A stretch of 64,000 bases of DNA from Persicobacter sp. CCB-QB2 (GTDB taxonomy: Bacteria; Bacteroidota; Bacteroidia; Cytophagales; Cyclobacteriaceae): NCBI RefSeq assembly GCF_001274635.1, contig NZ_LBGV01000001.1, forward strand, positions 3,779,564-3,843,563, written 5' to 3'. Under the pieces are notes generated by a model. It was given only the letters and a program-made list of their open reading frames with translations, ran no database searches and was not told the DNA's origin. Positions 17,707-24,599 of the stretch are shown here, piece after piece. Both the position numbers and the translations under genes were made by a program. The first letter of the stretch is position 1. Every line of letters begins with the position of its first letter.

Positions 17707-18087
17707 TTAGACCGTTTCGGCATTTTTATTCAAACGTGATTTCAAAGCTTTCTTGAGCTTTCCAAAGCTGGATTTAAACTTTTTCAAATGGATCTCACTC
17801 TGCTGGAATTCTTCTTCGCACAAGGCTTGCTCCGGTAGCTCTGGCGCTTTTTCGGCGAAGTCAGCATAGAACAAGGAGTGAGCAGAAATAATTTGACGGA
17901 GCTTATTCAATAAACGTTCATGATGCGCCAATTGATTGACGATCTTTTTTTGCTCTTCTGCAGGCAGGTGGTAGATATTTCGCTCCTGTTGTTTTTTGAA
18001 AAAATTAATTTCCGATTGCCAAAAATCTATATTGGAAAGCCACTGCTTAAATTTCTGATGTAGGGATTCATGCGTGATAACATTCAT
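17707..18087 (-). CDS. Hypothetical helical/coiled-coil protein
   Basis: I do not recognise the family. From the ATG at 18087 it encodes 126 residues; the frame is open upstream to 18147, but those residues are hydrophobic and atypical. The sequence is highly charged and helical (Lys, Gln, Glu and Leu rich), with a likely coiled coil over about residues 20-70 and a basic C-terminus. There are no membrane segments, signal peptide or cysteine motifs. It stands alone between two long AT-rich spacers. It is probably a small cytosolic protein of unknown function. Confidence 0.6.
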   Translation of the reverse strand: MNVITHESLHQKFKQWLSNIDFWQSEINFFKKQQERNIYHLPAEEQKKIVNQLAHHERLLNKLRQIISAHSLFYADFAEKAPELPEQALCEEEFQQSEIHLKKFKSSFGKLKKALKSRLNKNAETV

Positions 18088-18300
18088 ATGCACAGGGGTT
18101 AAAATAAAACCATGAGTCAAAAAAATATCCTGTGTATAAAAAATCATCTGTCAGAACATTTATTCGACTGCTTTAACTAAATTTTTCAAATCGATGAGTA
18201 AAGTTTTTGTACACCTTAATTTAAGGTTTTTTCCGAATTTTTCAGTCTTTTGTCTCGTAAAATATTGGGAATCTGAATGGTGCAGGCTTAATTTTTTATT

Positions 18301-18588
18301 TTGCTATAAGGCGGGAGTAGTAGGAAGAAGAGGAAAGGGAAGTCCCTTAATTAAAGTTTTTTCCAGAAAGCAGCACGCAAGCTTTTCCAAATTTTGACTA
18401 TTACCCCGAATATGCATGCTTAAACTCTGGTTTAGCCGCAAGGCGGGAAAAATTAACCCGGATTATTCATTCTTAAATCCCCATTTAGCTGTAAGGCGGA
18501 AAAAATGAAGGAATAGTTTCCTATTTCGAGTTTTTTTCCAACGAAGCAGATGAATGAGGGGAGAGCAATCTCAGTCAATTTTGAGCTA
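18301..18588. repeat. Cluster of degenerate dispersed-repeat copies
   Basis: The non-coding stretch between the coiled-coil gene and the ccmF terminator holds at least three related phrases of the form TTTAGCTGTAAGGCGG followed by A-rich sequence: near 18301, near 18433 and at 18484. The last copy (18484-18588) aligns at roughly 80% by eye with 23296-23395 in the ccmB-ccmC spacer. No protein is encoded. The elements may be decayed mobile or structured repeats; I cannot name the family. Confidence 0.6.
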
Positions 18589-18697
18589 ATGCAAATGCAG
18601 GAGGAACACAATTGAGATGAAATGAATTTATGCACTTTGGTGGAGATGCATTAATATGACAGCGCATAGTTTTGGATAATGCGGCTTAGTCAAACAT

Positions 18698-18729
18698 AAA
18701 AAAGGACAGTAACTTTTAGCTACTGTCCT
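18698..18729 (-). terminator. Terminator downstream of ccmF
   Basis: On the minus strand a 9-bp stem AGGACAGTA / TACTGTCCT with a 9-nt loop is followed by a T-run. A second small perfect hairpin (CCGACA-TTG-TGTCGG, 18764-18778) lies between it and ccmF but has no T-run. Confidence 0.8.
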
Positions 18730-18887
18730 CTGATTAGGTTTTACTCATTCGTAGAGAAACCTGCCGACATTGTGTCGGTAATTCAAGTATTAGGAGGCAT
18801 TGACGGATCAAATACCACCTTGGGGCAGATCGTAATACAATCTAATAACTTAACAATAAAAGGTTATGAATGTTTAGTGAAACGTCC

Positions 18888-21452
18888 TTAAATTTCCGTT
18901 TTTGCGGTGACCTTTTTAGAGTCATTGATAGCATTGCGATCCCGCAGGTTTTTAAATTCCCGGTACCTTCTGTTGGTGGCAATTCCAAAGCCAATCATCA
19001 CCAAAAGAGTACCGATCCATAATACATTAATGAAAGGTTTTTCAAGCGCTTTTAAGACGATATAATCCTTTTGGGTAGTCTGTGCCTCAAAGACAAAAAT
19101 ACCTTCTTCAGGCTTGATGTTAGCAAGACTGAGCTTAATGCCGAGGTCTTCAATTACTTCCGGGATTTTACCCACCTGATTTCCTTTAATCAGGAAAATA
19201 GGCTCCGCAAAGTAGGAACGTTCGCTATCGAAAATCTGAATTTTGGCTTGTACCGCAACATCGTTCGGCCCAAGGCTCATGCCACCTACGGAAGGTAAAG
19301 TGATCAGGGAGTCAAAGCGGCAAACGAAATCATTAACGATGAATTGCGCTCCCATTTTGGCTTCAAAGGATTTTGCGGCACTCCATTCTGCTTCCTGGTC
19401 TGGTGTGATGAAAGCGGTTACGTGAGTATATAAATCACGATTAAATCCGCGCTTGATATCCGGAGAGATCACCATACCCATATTAGGATTTACCTGTGCT
19501 CGTGGATAAAGGGTGAATTTTTCTCCTTTCTGATCCGTATAATCTACCTCAAAATAGATGTTTTCCGGATGTACTTCTACGGTGTCCCCTTGATTGAAAT
19601 AGGTTTTGCCGTCATAAGCTAATTCCGTCTTGGCAACTCTTTTACGTTCATTGCCGGTAGTGCTTAATAAATTATGGTCCACATAATTTGGCATGCCCAT
19701 CACTTCTAGTCTTCTGCCCTTATAATTCAGCTGGTAATTTTCCATGGGGCGATTCCGATTGATCCAAAGTACAATGTTCTCCTGATCAAATTTTTCATCT
19801 GCCGCATCCTTAAAAATAGGCATGCCGCTTTGATTCAGGGAAACTACATTGGAATATCCTGCGGAAAATAAAATCCCAATCAGCATTAAAGCCATACCAA
19901 TGTGCGTTACGGCACCTCCCGAAAGCTTGGGACTTTTTCGAATCAGATTGAAAAGGATGGTGCCATTGGCTGATAGGCAATAGACGGCAGCGGTAAGCAG
20001 GGCGATATAGGATAATTGCGCAACCGGATAAAGCAAAATGATGGCGCCGGAGGAAACTAAGGTAATCAGGAATGGCACCGTCAGCGCATCCCACAGTTTT
20101 TTAGAATCCATTTTCTTCCAGTAGAAGAACTGGCCTGTTCCTGAAAGCAATGCGATGGCTACGGCAAACCATAATTGAAATTTGGAGTAGAAAGCAACCT
20201 GATCAGTGGGTAAGGCTACATTAGAAATCCCACCAAATGCTTCTACAATGGCATTCCACACCGGAATGGACGTAGGAATAATCACCTGGAAGCCCATCAG
20301 ACACAGCGTCGTCGCCCCTATGAAAATCCAGAACTCTCTGCTGTAAACCGAAGGCTCATCCTGCTCTACAGGTAAATCTTTCCAACGATAAAGGAAAATA
20401 CCAAAACCTCCCAGGGTAAAAGCGGCAAGGTAAATTAATAGCTGTCCGCTTAAGCCCAGATCCGTGAAACTGTGCACAGAGGCATTTCCTAAAATTCCGC
20501 TTCGGGTAAGGAAGGTGGAGTAAACTATTAATACAAAGCCTGCAATACAAAGTCCCAATGAGCTTTTTAATGCCGTATGGTTTTTCTTGAAAACGATCAT
20601 GGTGTGGATGGCTGCTACCAATACCAACCAGGGCACATAAGAAGCATTTTCTACCGGATCCCAGTTCCAATAGCCACCAAAGTTCAAAGTTTCATAAGCC
20701 CAATAGGCGCCCAAAAGAATTCCTAGGCCTAAAATGGCAGCCGAGAACAAGGTCCATGGTAATGCAGGACGTACCCAATCGCGGTATCTTTTGGTCCAAA
20801 GTGCCGCTACGGCGTAGGCAAATGGAATCAGGGTAGTGGCAAATCCCAGGAACAGAATTGGAGGGTGAATCACCATCCAGTAGCTTTGTAATAATGGGTT
20901 CAGGCCGGAGCCATCCTCTGGAATAAAGTCAGGATTGGATTGGAAAATGGGCGCATCCATCGCATCGCGCATCAGGGCGAAAGGCGACATGCCAATTTGC
21001 ATATTGCCGATGACTGTTCCCAATATCATGGAAGCCAAATAGGCCTGCACGAGTGCGAAAACGGCCATCAATGGCCCTTCCCAGGATTTATTGGTGAAGA
21101 TCAGCACCATTCCCAGTAGAGCATTCCACACCATCCAGATCAGAAAACTACCTTCCTGACCTTCCCACATAGCGGAAAGCATATAATACCAGGGCAAATG
21201 AATGGAAGAATGGCTCCAGGCATAGTGGTATTCAAAATAATTGCCACTTACGATGGCAAACAGCGTCGCAAAAACCCCTACAATGGATAAGGTGTGCAGG
21301 CTAAATGCCCAACGGCCATTTTTAAGCCATTCGTTCTTTTTGAGTTCATTGGCATTGGTCGCTTTGAAATAAGCAAAGGTGGCCACCAGTGAAGTGATGA
21401 ATGCAAAAACCGTCAGAAAGTGCCCGAGGTTTCCAATAAATGTATTGATCAT
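18888..21452 (-). CDS. ccmF: Cytochrome c maturation heme lyase subunit CcmF
   Basis: An 854-residue polytopic membrane protein of the CcmF/CcsA family, larger than many CcmF proteins (about 650). The tryptophan-rich heme-handling motif is present as GGYWNWDPVENASYVPWL near residues 258-275, with conserved His residues in flanking helices (for example HPPILFLG). Many transmembrane helices fill the first two thirds. The last third is a long periplasmic region (about 560-790) followed by a final TM helix. CcmF transfers heme from CcmE to apocytochrome c. It is the last gene of the leftward ccm cluster, 57 bp after ccmE. Confidence 0.95.
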   Translation of the reverse strand: MINTFIGNLGHFLTVFAFITSLVATFAYFKATNANELKKNEWLKNGRWAFSLHTLSIVGVFATLFAIVSGNYFEYHYAWSHSSIHLPWYYMLSAMWEGQEGSFLIWMVWNALLGMVLIFTNKSWEGPLMAVFALVQAYLASMILGTVIGNMQIGMSPFALMRDAMDAPIFQSNPDFIPEDGSGLNPLLQSYWMVIHPPILFLGFATTLIPFAYAVAALWTKRYRDWVRPALPWTLFSAAILGLGILLGAYWAYETLNFGGYWNWDPVENASYVPWLVLVAAIHTMIVFKKNHTALKSSLGLCIAGFVLIVYSTFLTRSGILGNASVHSFTDLGLSGQLLIYLAAFTLGGFGIFLYRWKDLPVEQDEPSVYSREFWIFIGATTLCLMGFQVIIPTSIPVWNAIVEAFGGISNVALPTDQVAFYSKFQLWFAVAIALLSGTGQFFYWKKMDSKKLWDALTVPFLITLVSSGAIILLYPVAQLSYIALLTAAVYCLSANGTILFNLIRKSPKLSGGAVTHIGMALMLIGILFSAGYSNVVSLNQSGMPIFKDAADEKFDQENIVLWINRNRPMENYQLNYKGRRLEVMGMPNYVDHNLLSTTGNERKRVAKTELAYDGKTYFNQGDTVEVHPENIYFEVDYTDQKGEKFTLYPRAQVNPNMGMVISPDIKRGFNRDLYTHVTAFITPDQEAEWSAAKSFEAKMGAQFIVNDFVCRFDSLITLPSVGGMSLGPNDVAVQAKIQIFDSERSYFAEPIFLIKGNQVGKIPEVIEDLGIKLSLANIKPEEGIFVFEAQTTQKDYIVLKALEKPFINVLWIGTLLVMIGFGIATNRRYREFKNLRDRNAINDSKKVTAKTEI

Positions 21453-21509
21453 TGATTAAAATACTTCTGTAGTAGGAAAACGGTTTGTAAAACCAAAAAA
21501 TGACAGCTG

Positions 21510-21914
21510 TTAAATGGTTTGCTCTTCTTTATATTTAGAAGGGCATTTGAGTAAAATTTTGTCGGCAATGAATTGTTCTTGATTTTTATAGGAACCAATG
21601 ACCACCACCTGCTCTGAACGGGCAAAATCCTGTGGCATGGGTTCATTGTAAAAAACGGTTTCCGTCTTGCCATCATTATCGATCATGGTAAAGGAGAAAG
21701 AAACCATATCTCTGCCGGACTGTATGCCCACCACTTTCCCCTGAGGGTCTTTTGTTAATTGTCCCACCACATGGATGGCTTCTTTATTTCCGTCCTGCGC
21801 CATATTTTGCGCAACAGTAAAGGTGGTATAAGTACTGGAATCACCAATAGTACTGACGATCACCATAATGGCAATAGCAATAATTACGATTCCAAAAATA
21901 TGTGCCTTTTTCAT
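21510..21914 (-). CDS. ccmE: Cytochrome c maturation heme chaperone CcmE (CxxxY type)
   Basis: A 134-residue CcmE: an N-terminal membrane anchor (about 4-22), then the OB-fold domain with HVVGQLTKDPQGKVVG and VVVIGSYKNQEQFIADKILLKCPSKY. Where proteobacterial CcmE has HxxxY with the covalent heme-binding His, this protein has Cys124-xxx-Tyr128. It is therefore the CxxxY variant known from some archaea and sulfate reducers, in which Cys is thought to hold heme. The gene has its own promoter-like sequence and lies upstream of ccmF. Confidence 0.93.
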   Translation of the reverse strand: MKKAHIFGIVIIAIAIMVIVSTIGDSSTYTTFTVAQNMAQDGNKEAIHVVGQLTKDPQGKVVGIQSGRDMVSFSFTMIDNDGKTETVFYNEPMPQDFARSEQVVVIGSYKNQEQFIADKILLKCPSKYKEEQTI

Positions 21915-21943
21915 TATTGTTTGATTTCTAAGGGGTTATTGTG

Positions 21944-21974
21944 CAAAGGTAGCCTAATTTGCTGATATCTAAAA
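21944..21974 (-). promoter_or_regulatory. Promoter of ccmE
   Basis: On the minus strand TTTT is followed by 19 bp and TACCTTTG (21951-21944), fitting TTTG-N19-TAnnTTTG with one mismatch. The box ends 30 bp before the ccmE ATG. It suggests that ccmEF can be transcribed apart from ccmBCD. Confidence 0.6.
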
Positions 21975-22142
21975 TAATGTACGGAGAGGGTATTAAAGAT
22001 CCAGTATTCGAAACGAAAATTAGATAGTGAAACGCGATATCCGATCATAATAAGAGAATAGCATGGCTATAGTCGAATAATATCCAAAAATCGCTGCTCT
22101 TACTTCGAATTTGCTTCGGTGGAGGTGATTTTTAATACCAGA

Positions 22143-22394
22143 TTAGGCTTGCTGCCCGATCTCTGTTTCCAATTTCTTCAACTTTTGATCCGTCTTCCAG
22201 GCATATCCTGCAAAGCCACCCAAAACGGTTAATGCTACAGCGACCACCACGTATATCTTGCCTTCTCCTCTGAAGTTGTCCGCCATCTCTACTTTTTGGT
22301 TGGCGTAATCCTGATCAGTAATGGCTGTTTTTTCCTGCGCCATCGCCAGACTAAAAGAACCGGCTGCGAACAATGTTAATAATATCTTTTTCAT
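22143..22394 (-). CDS. CcmD-like small membrane protein
   Basis: An 84-residue protein from the ATG at 22394, four bases after the ccmC stop. It begins with a signal-peptide-like segment (MKKILLTLFAAGSFSLAMAQ). A short acidic linker and one transmembrane helix (about 47-65, IYVVVAVALTVLGGFAGYAW) follow, and then a charged C-terminus with KLKKLETEI. Size, single TM plus charged tail, and position after ccmC fit the CcmD role of holding the CcmC-CcmE heme complex, but sequence similarity is weak as is usual for CcmD. Confidence 0.65.
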   Translation of the reverse strand: MKKILLTLFAAGSFSLAMAQEKTAITDQDYANQKVEMADNFRGEGKIYVVVAVALTVLGGFAGYAWKTDQKLKKLETEIGQQA

Positions 22395-22398
22395 GGGA

Positions 22399-23109
22399 TT
22401 AGTTTTTGGAAGAAAAGGCGGAAGCCTCAATTGCACGGTTTAAATAATGTTGTTGGATGATCGCCATTCTCGCTCTGAGGTTACCCATCCATGCCCCCAC
22501 CAGTATCCAACCGATAACCGCAGGGTAAAAAACAATTCTCAGCTGGCTGTCCAGGTCATAAGCATTAAAGCCCGGGTTTCCGCCATTGCCGGGATGCAGG
22601 GAATCTGTTAATCTGGGCAATATAAAGAGTAATGGAATCAATAGGGAAAAAGCAAAAATATTGTAAATCCCACTGATTCGCCCTTTTTGCTGAGGGTCTT
22701 CCAGTGAGCCCCTTAATACAAAATAGGCGAAATATATCAGCAGACCAATGGCCGCCCCATTCTGCTTGGGGTCATTGCTCCAGGGTTCTCCCCAGGTGAA
22801 GTTCGCCCAGATCATTCCGGTCAAAATCCCCAAAACCCCCATAAACACGCCCACCTGCGCGAATTGATCTGCATAGGCATCCAGATAATCCGCTCCTTTG
22901 GCGAGGTATCGAATGGAATAGATCACCGAGATCATGAGCATTACAATCATGCCAAACCACATTGGCACGTGGAAATGCAGATTCCGGATGGTTTCATTTA
23001 AAATATCGAGTCGGGGAGCATTAAATAAGAAGCCGCCCACTATGGAGTAAGCCACTAATAAGACTCCCAAAATTTTCCACCAATTGCGTTTCATGTTTGT
23101 TGAGTTCAT
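22399..23109 (-). CDS. ccmC: Heme exporter/delivery protein CcmC
   Basis: A 236-residue CcmC with about six transmembrane helices. The tryptophan-rich motif near residues 101-115 reads FTWGEPWSNDPKQNGA, a divergent form of the WGxxWxWD heme-handling motif. Conserved His residues lie in LHFHVPMWFG (about 44-52) and near SLHPG. CcmC loads heme onto CcmE at the outer face of the inner membrane. ATG at 23109 or at 23094 are both possible starts. The CcmD-like gene follows after 4 bp. Confidence 0.93.
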   Translation of the reverse strand: MNSTNMKRNWWKILGVLLVAYSIVGGFLFNAPRLDILNETIRNLHFHVPMWFGMIVMLMISVIYSIRYLAKGADYLDAYADQFAQVGVFMGVLGILTGMIWANFTWGEPWSNDPKQNGAAIGLLIYFAYFVLRGSLEDPQQKGRISGIYNIFAFSLLIPLLFILPRLTDSLHPGNGGNPGFNAYDLDSQLRIVFYPAVIGWILVGAWMGNLRARMAIIQQHYLNRAIEASAFSSKN

Positions 23110-23295
23110 TTAAAAAGTCCTTAAAAATAGGCGGAATAAACCTAAAAAGCACGCTTCAGCTTAACAGTTCCCTCAATAATACTATCGGAAATATTGATAG
23201 TTACTTTAGATTTGAATTTAGCGAAGATTTCTTTTGATGATTGTTCTCAAAGGTCAATAAACCCTGAGGCCGGAATTTTCATTTCTATATTCTCG

Positions 23296-23395
23296 TTTAG
23301 CTGAAAGGCGTGAAAAATGAAGGAATTTTTCCTATTTCTTTTTTTCCTGGAAGCAGATCAATGAGGAGAAGACAAGCTCACTCGAGTTTGAGCTA
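23296..23395. repeat. Second copy of the dispersed repeat, in the ccmB-ccmC spacer
   Basis: The ~370 bp gap 23110-23479 contains no gene. About 100 bp of it aligns at roughly 80% by eye with 18484-18588, sharing TTTAGCTG-AAGGCG, ATGAAGGAAT, TTTCCTATTTC, GAAGCAGAT, ATGAGG and GAGCTA in the same order. The repeat separates ccmB from ccmC, which are usually adjacent. A small inverted repeat (ACTATC...GATAGT, near 23180-23202) lies nearer ccmC. Confidence 0.65.
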
Positions 23396-23479
23396 AAAAA
23401 ACAGGGTAAAGTCATCAAAAAAACACGGACAATAAGGTGCTCATGGTGAATTACTAAACCCAGCGGTGCTTCATTCGGC

Positions 23480-24151
23480 TTAACTTCTCCACAGATAGGG
23501 GAAAAGTATAACAGACATCGCGCCCACAATCACATTAATGGCCAGTAGCGTAAGCAAATGGGGTGCACTGGCCTCCCAACCTACCCCTAATAATGCCCCT
23601 TTGGATAATTTCAGCGCCATTAATAGTACAGGGATTATCACAGGGAATGATAAAATAGCCATGAGGGTGCCGGAATTATTGGCCTTGGCGGCAATGCCTG
23701 AGACCATGGTCAGAGTGAAGCTAAAGCCACAAAGTCCTAGAAAGAGGGTAGTCAGGAAGACACCATAATGCTCAATAGGATTTCCAATAACCATACTATA
23801 AAAGCCGAGGCACACGATGCCTAATAGCAATAATAAGAATGTATTGTAAATCCCTTTCGCTATTATGATGTATTCTGGTGAAGTGAGCTGATACCAATAA
23901 AGATTACGCCCCTCGCTTTCCTGTAAAAAGCTCTTCGCTACAGCATTAATGCCTGCGAAGAGCAGGATGATCCAAAAAAGTGCATTCCAGGTGGGAATGT
24001 TGATGGCTCCGGATTGTAAGTGAAAACTTAAATAGCAAATAAAAACGGTGGCTCCCACATATAAAAGCAATCCATTGATGGCATATTTCTGTCGCCATTC
24101 CATTTTCACTTCTCTTTCGATGAGGGTAAGTATTTGATTGAGTCCTGACAT
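23480..24151 (-). CDS. ccmB: Heme ABC exporter permease CcmB
   Basis: A 223-residue membrane permease with about six hydrophobic helices. CcmB features include the opening helix-loop LTLIEREVKMEWRQKYAINGLLLYV and the central AKSFLQESEGRNLYWYQLTSPEYIIIAKGIYN segment. CcmB pairs with the ATPase CcmA to release holo-CcmE; no ccmA is present in this window, so it must lie elsewhere. The gene is the first of the leftward ccm group and has a well-matched promoter just upstream. Confidence 0.92.
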   Translation of the reverse strand: MSGLNQILTLIEREVKMEWRQKYAINGLLLYVGATVFICYLSFHLQSGAINIPTWNALFWIILLFAGINAVAKSFLQESEGRNLYWYQLTSPEYIIIAKGIYNTFLLLLLGIVCLGFYSMVIGNPIEHYGVFLTTLFLGLCGFSFTLTMVSGIAAKANNSGTLMAILSFPVIIPVLLMALKLSKGALLGVGWEASAPHLLTLLAINVIVGAMSVILFPYLWRS

Positions 24152-24170
24152 TTGATCATTGATTTGGACT

Positions 24171-24201
24171 CAAAAATACGTTTGAAAAACTCATCATCAA
24201 G
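24171..24201 (-). promoter_or_regulatory. Promoter of ccmB
   Basis: On the minus strand CTTG, 19 bp and TATTTTTG (24178-24171). One mismatch to TTTG-N19-TAnnTTTG. It ends 20 bp before the ATG. Confidence 0.65.
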
Positions 24202-24418
24202 CAAAAACATTACATTTTGATGAGTTCAATGCCGAGCGAATCCTTTTTTTGGGAAGTGGTAAGCCTCAATAGGATAGGGAGGATTTTTTTAAAACCATGC
24301 CTTTTTATTGCACTAGAGCAGGTAATAACTGGAGTAATTATGGTAATCCGGCTTAATAAGTGCTGTTTAATGATTTTCTAATGATGGTTTCCCGGAACGG
24401 CTTAATCTTTGAACATTC

Positions 24419-24449
24419 TTTGTTTCCTGTACATTAAGCAATACCTTTG
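24419..24449 (+). promoter_or_regulatory. Promoter of the capsule/exopolysaccharide operon
   Basis: TTTG (24419-24422), exactly 19 bp, then TACCTTTG (24442-24449): a perfect match to the Bacteroidetes consensus TTTG-N19-TAnnTTTG. The expected transcript start is near 24456, about 145 bases before wza. No strong terminator is seen from here to the weak one at 42430, so the whole locus may be one long transcript. Confidence 0.8.
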
Positions 24450-24455
24450 CGGAAA

Positions 24456-24599
24456 TATTTTCCCGAAAGTGTCTTTTGTGGAAAGTGCAATGGAAGGATC
24501 TCCGCTAAGTGCCCTATGGGACTGAAGGGGCGAAGCTGTATCTAAAGCAATAATTACGTTAACCAAATATTTTTGTTTCCCGTGCGAATAAAAAATTAC
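24456..24599 (+). promoter_or_regulatory. Long, possibly structured leader of the capsule operon
   Basis: About 145 bases of untranslated leader lie between the predicted transcript start and wza. By eye, bases about 24498-24545 can fold: GAT...ATC closing, then GCT/AGC, then TGCCC/GGGCG, with a loop that itself holds CCC-TAT-GGG as an alternative hairpin. The two alternatives share bases, as in a switch. No named riboswitch or ops/JUMPstart element is recognised. Whether it regulates anything is inference. Confidence 0.4.

Noticed and set aside
18194..18397. 67-codon ORF in the AT-rich spacer before the ccm terminator
   Set aside because: It lies in the degenerate repeat cluster and its composition is not protein-like.
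24456..24599. Cyclic-di-GMP riboswitch or JUMPstart/ops element before wza
   Set aside because: The conserved cores of these elements are not present; only generic pairing is visible.
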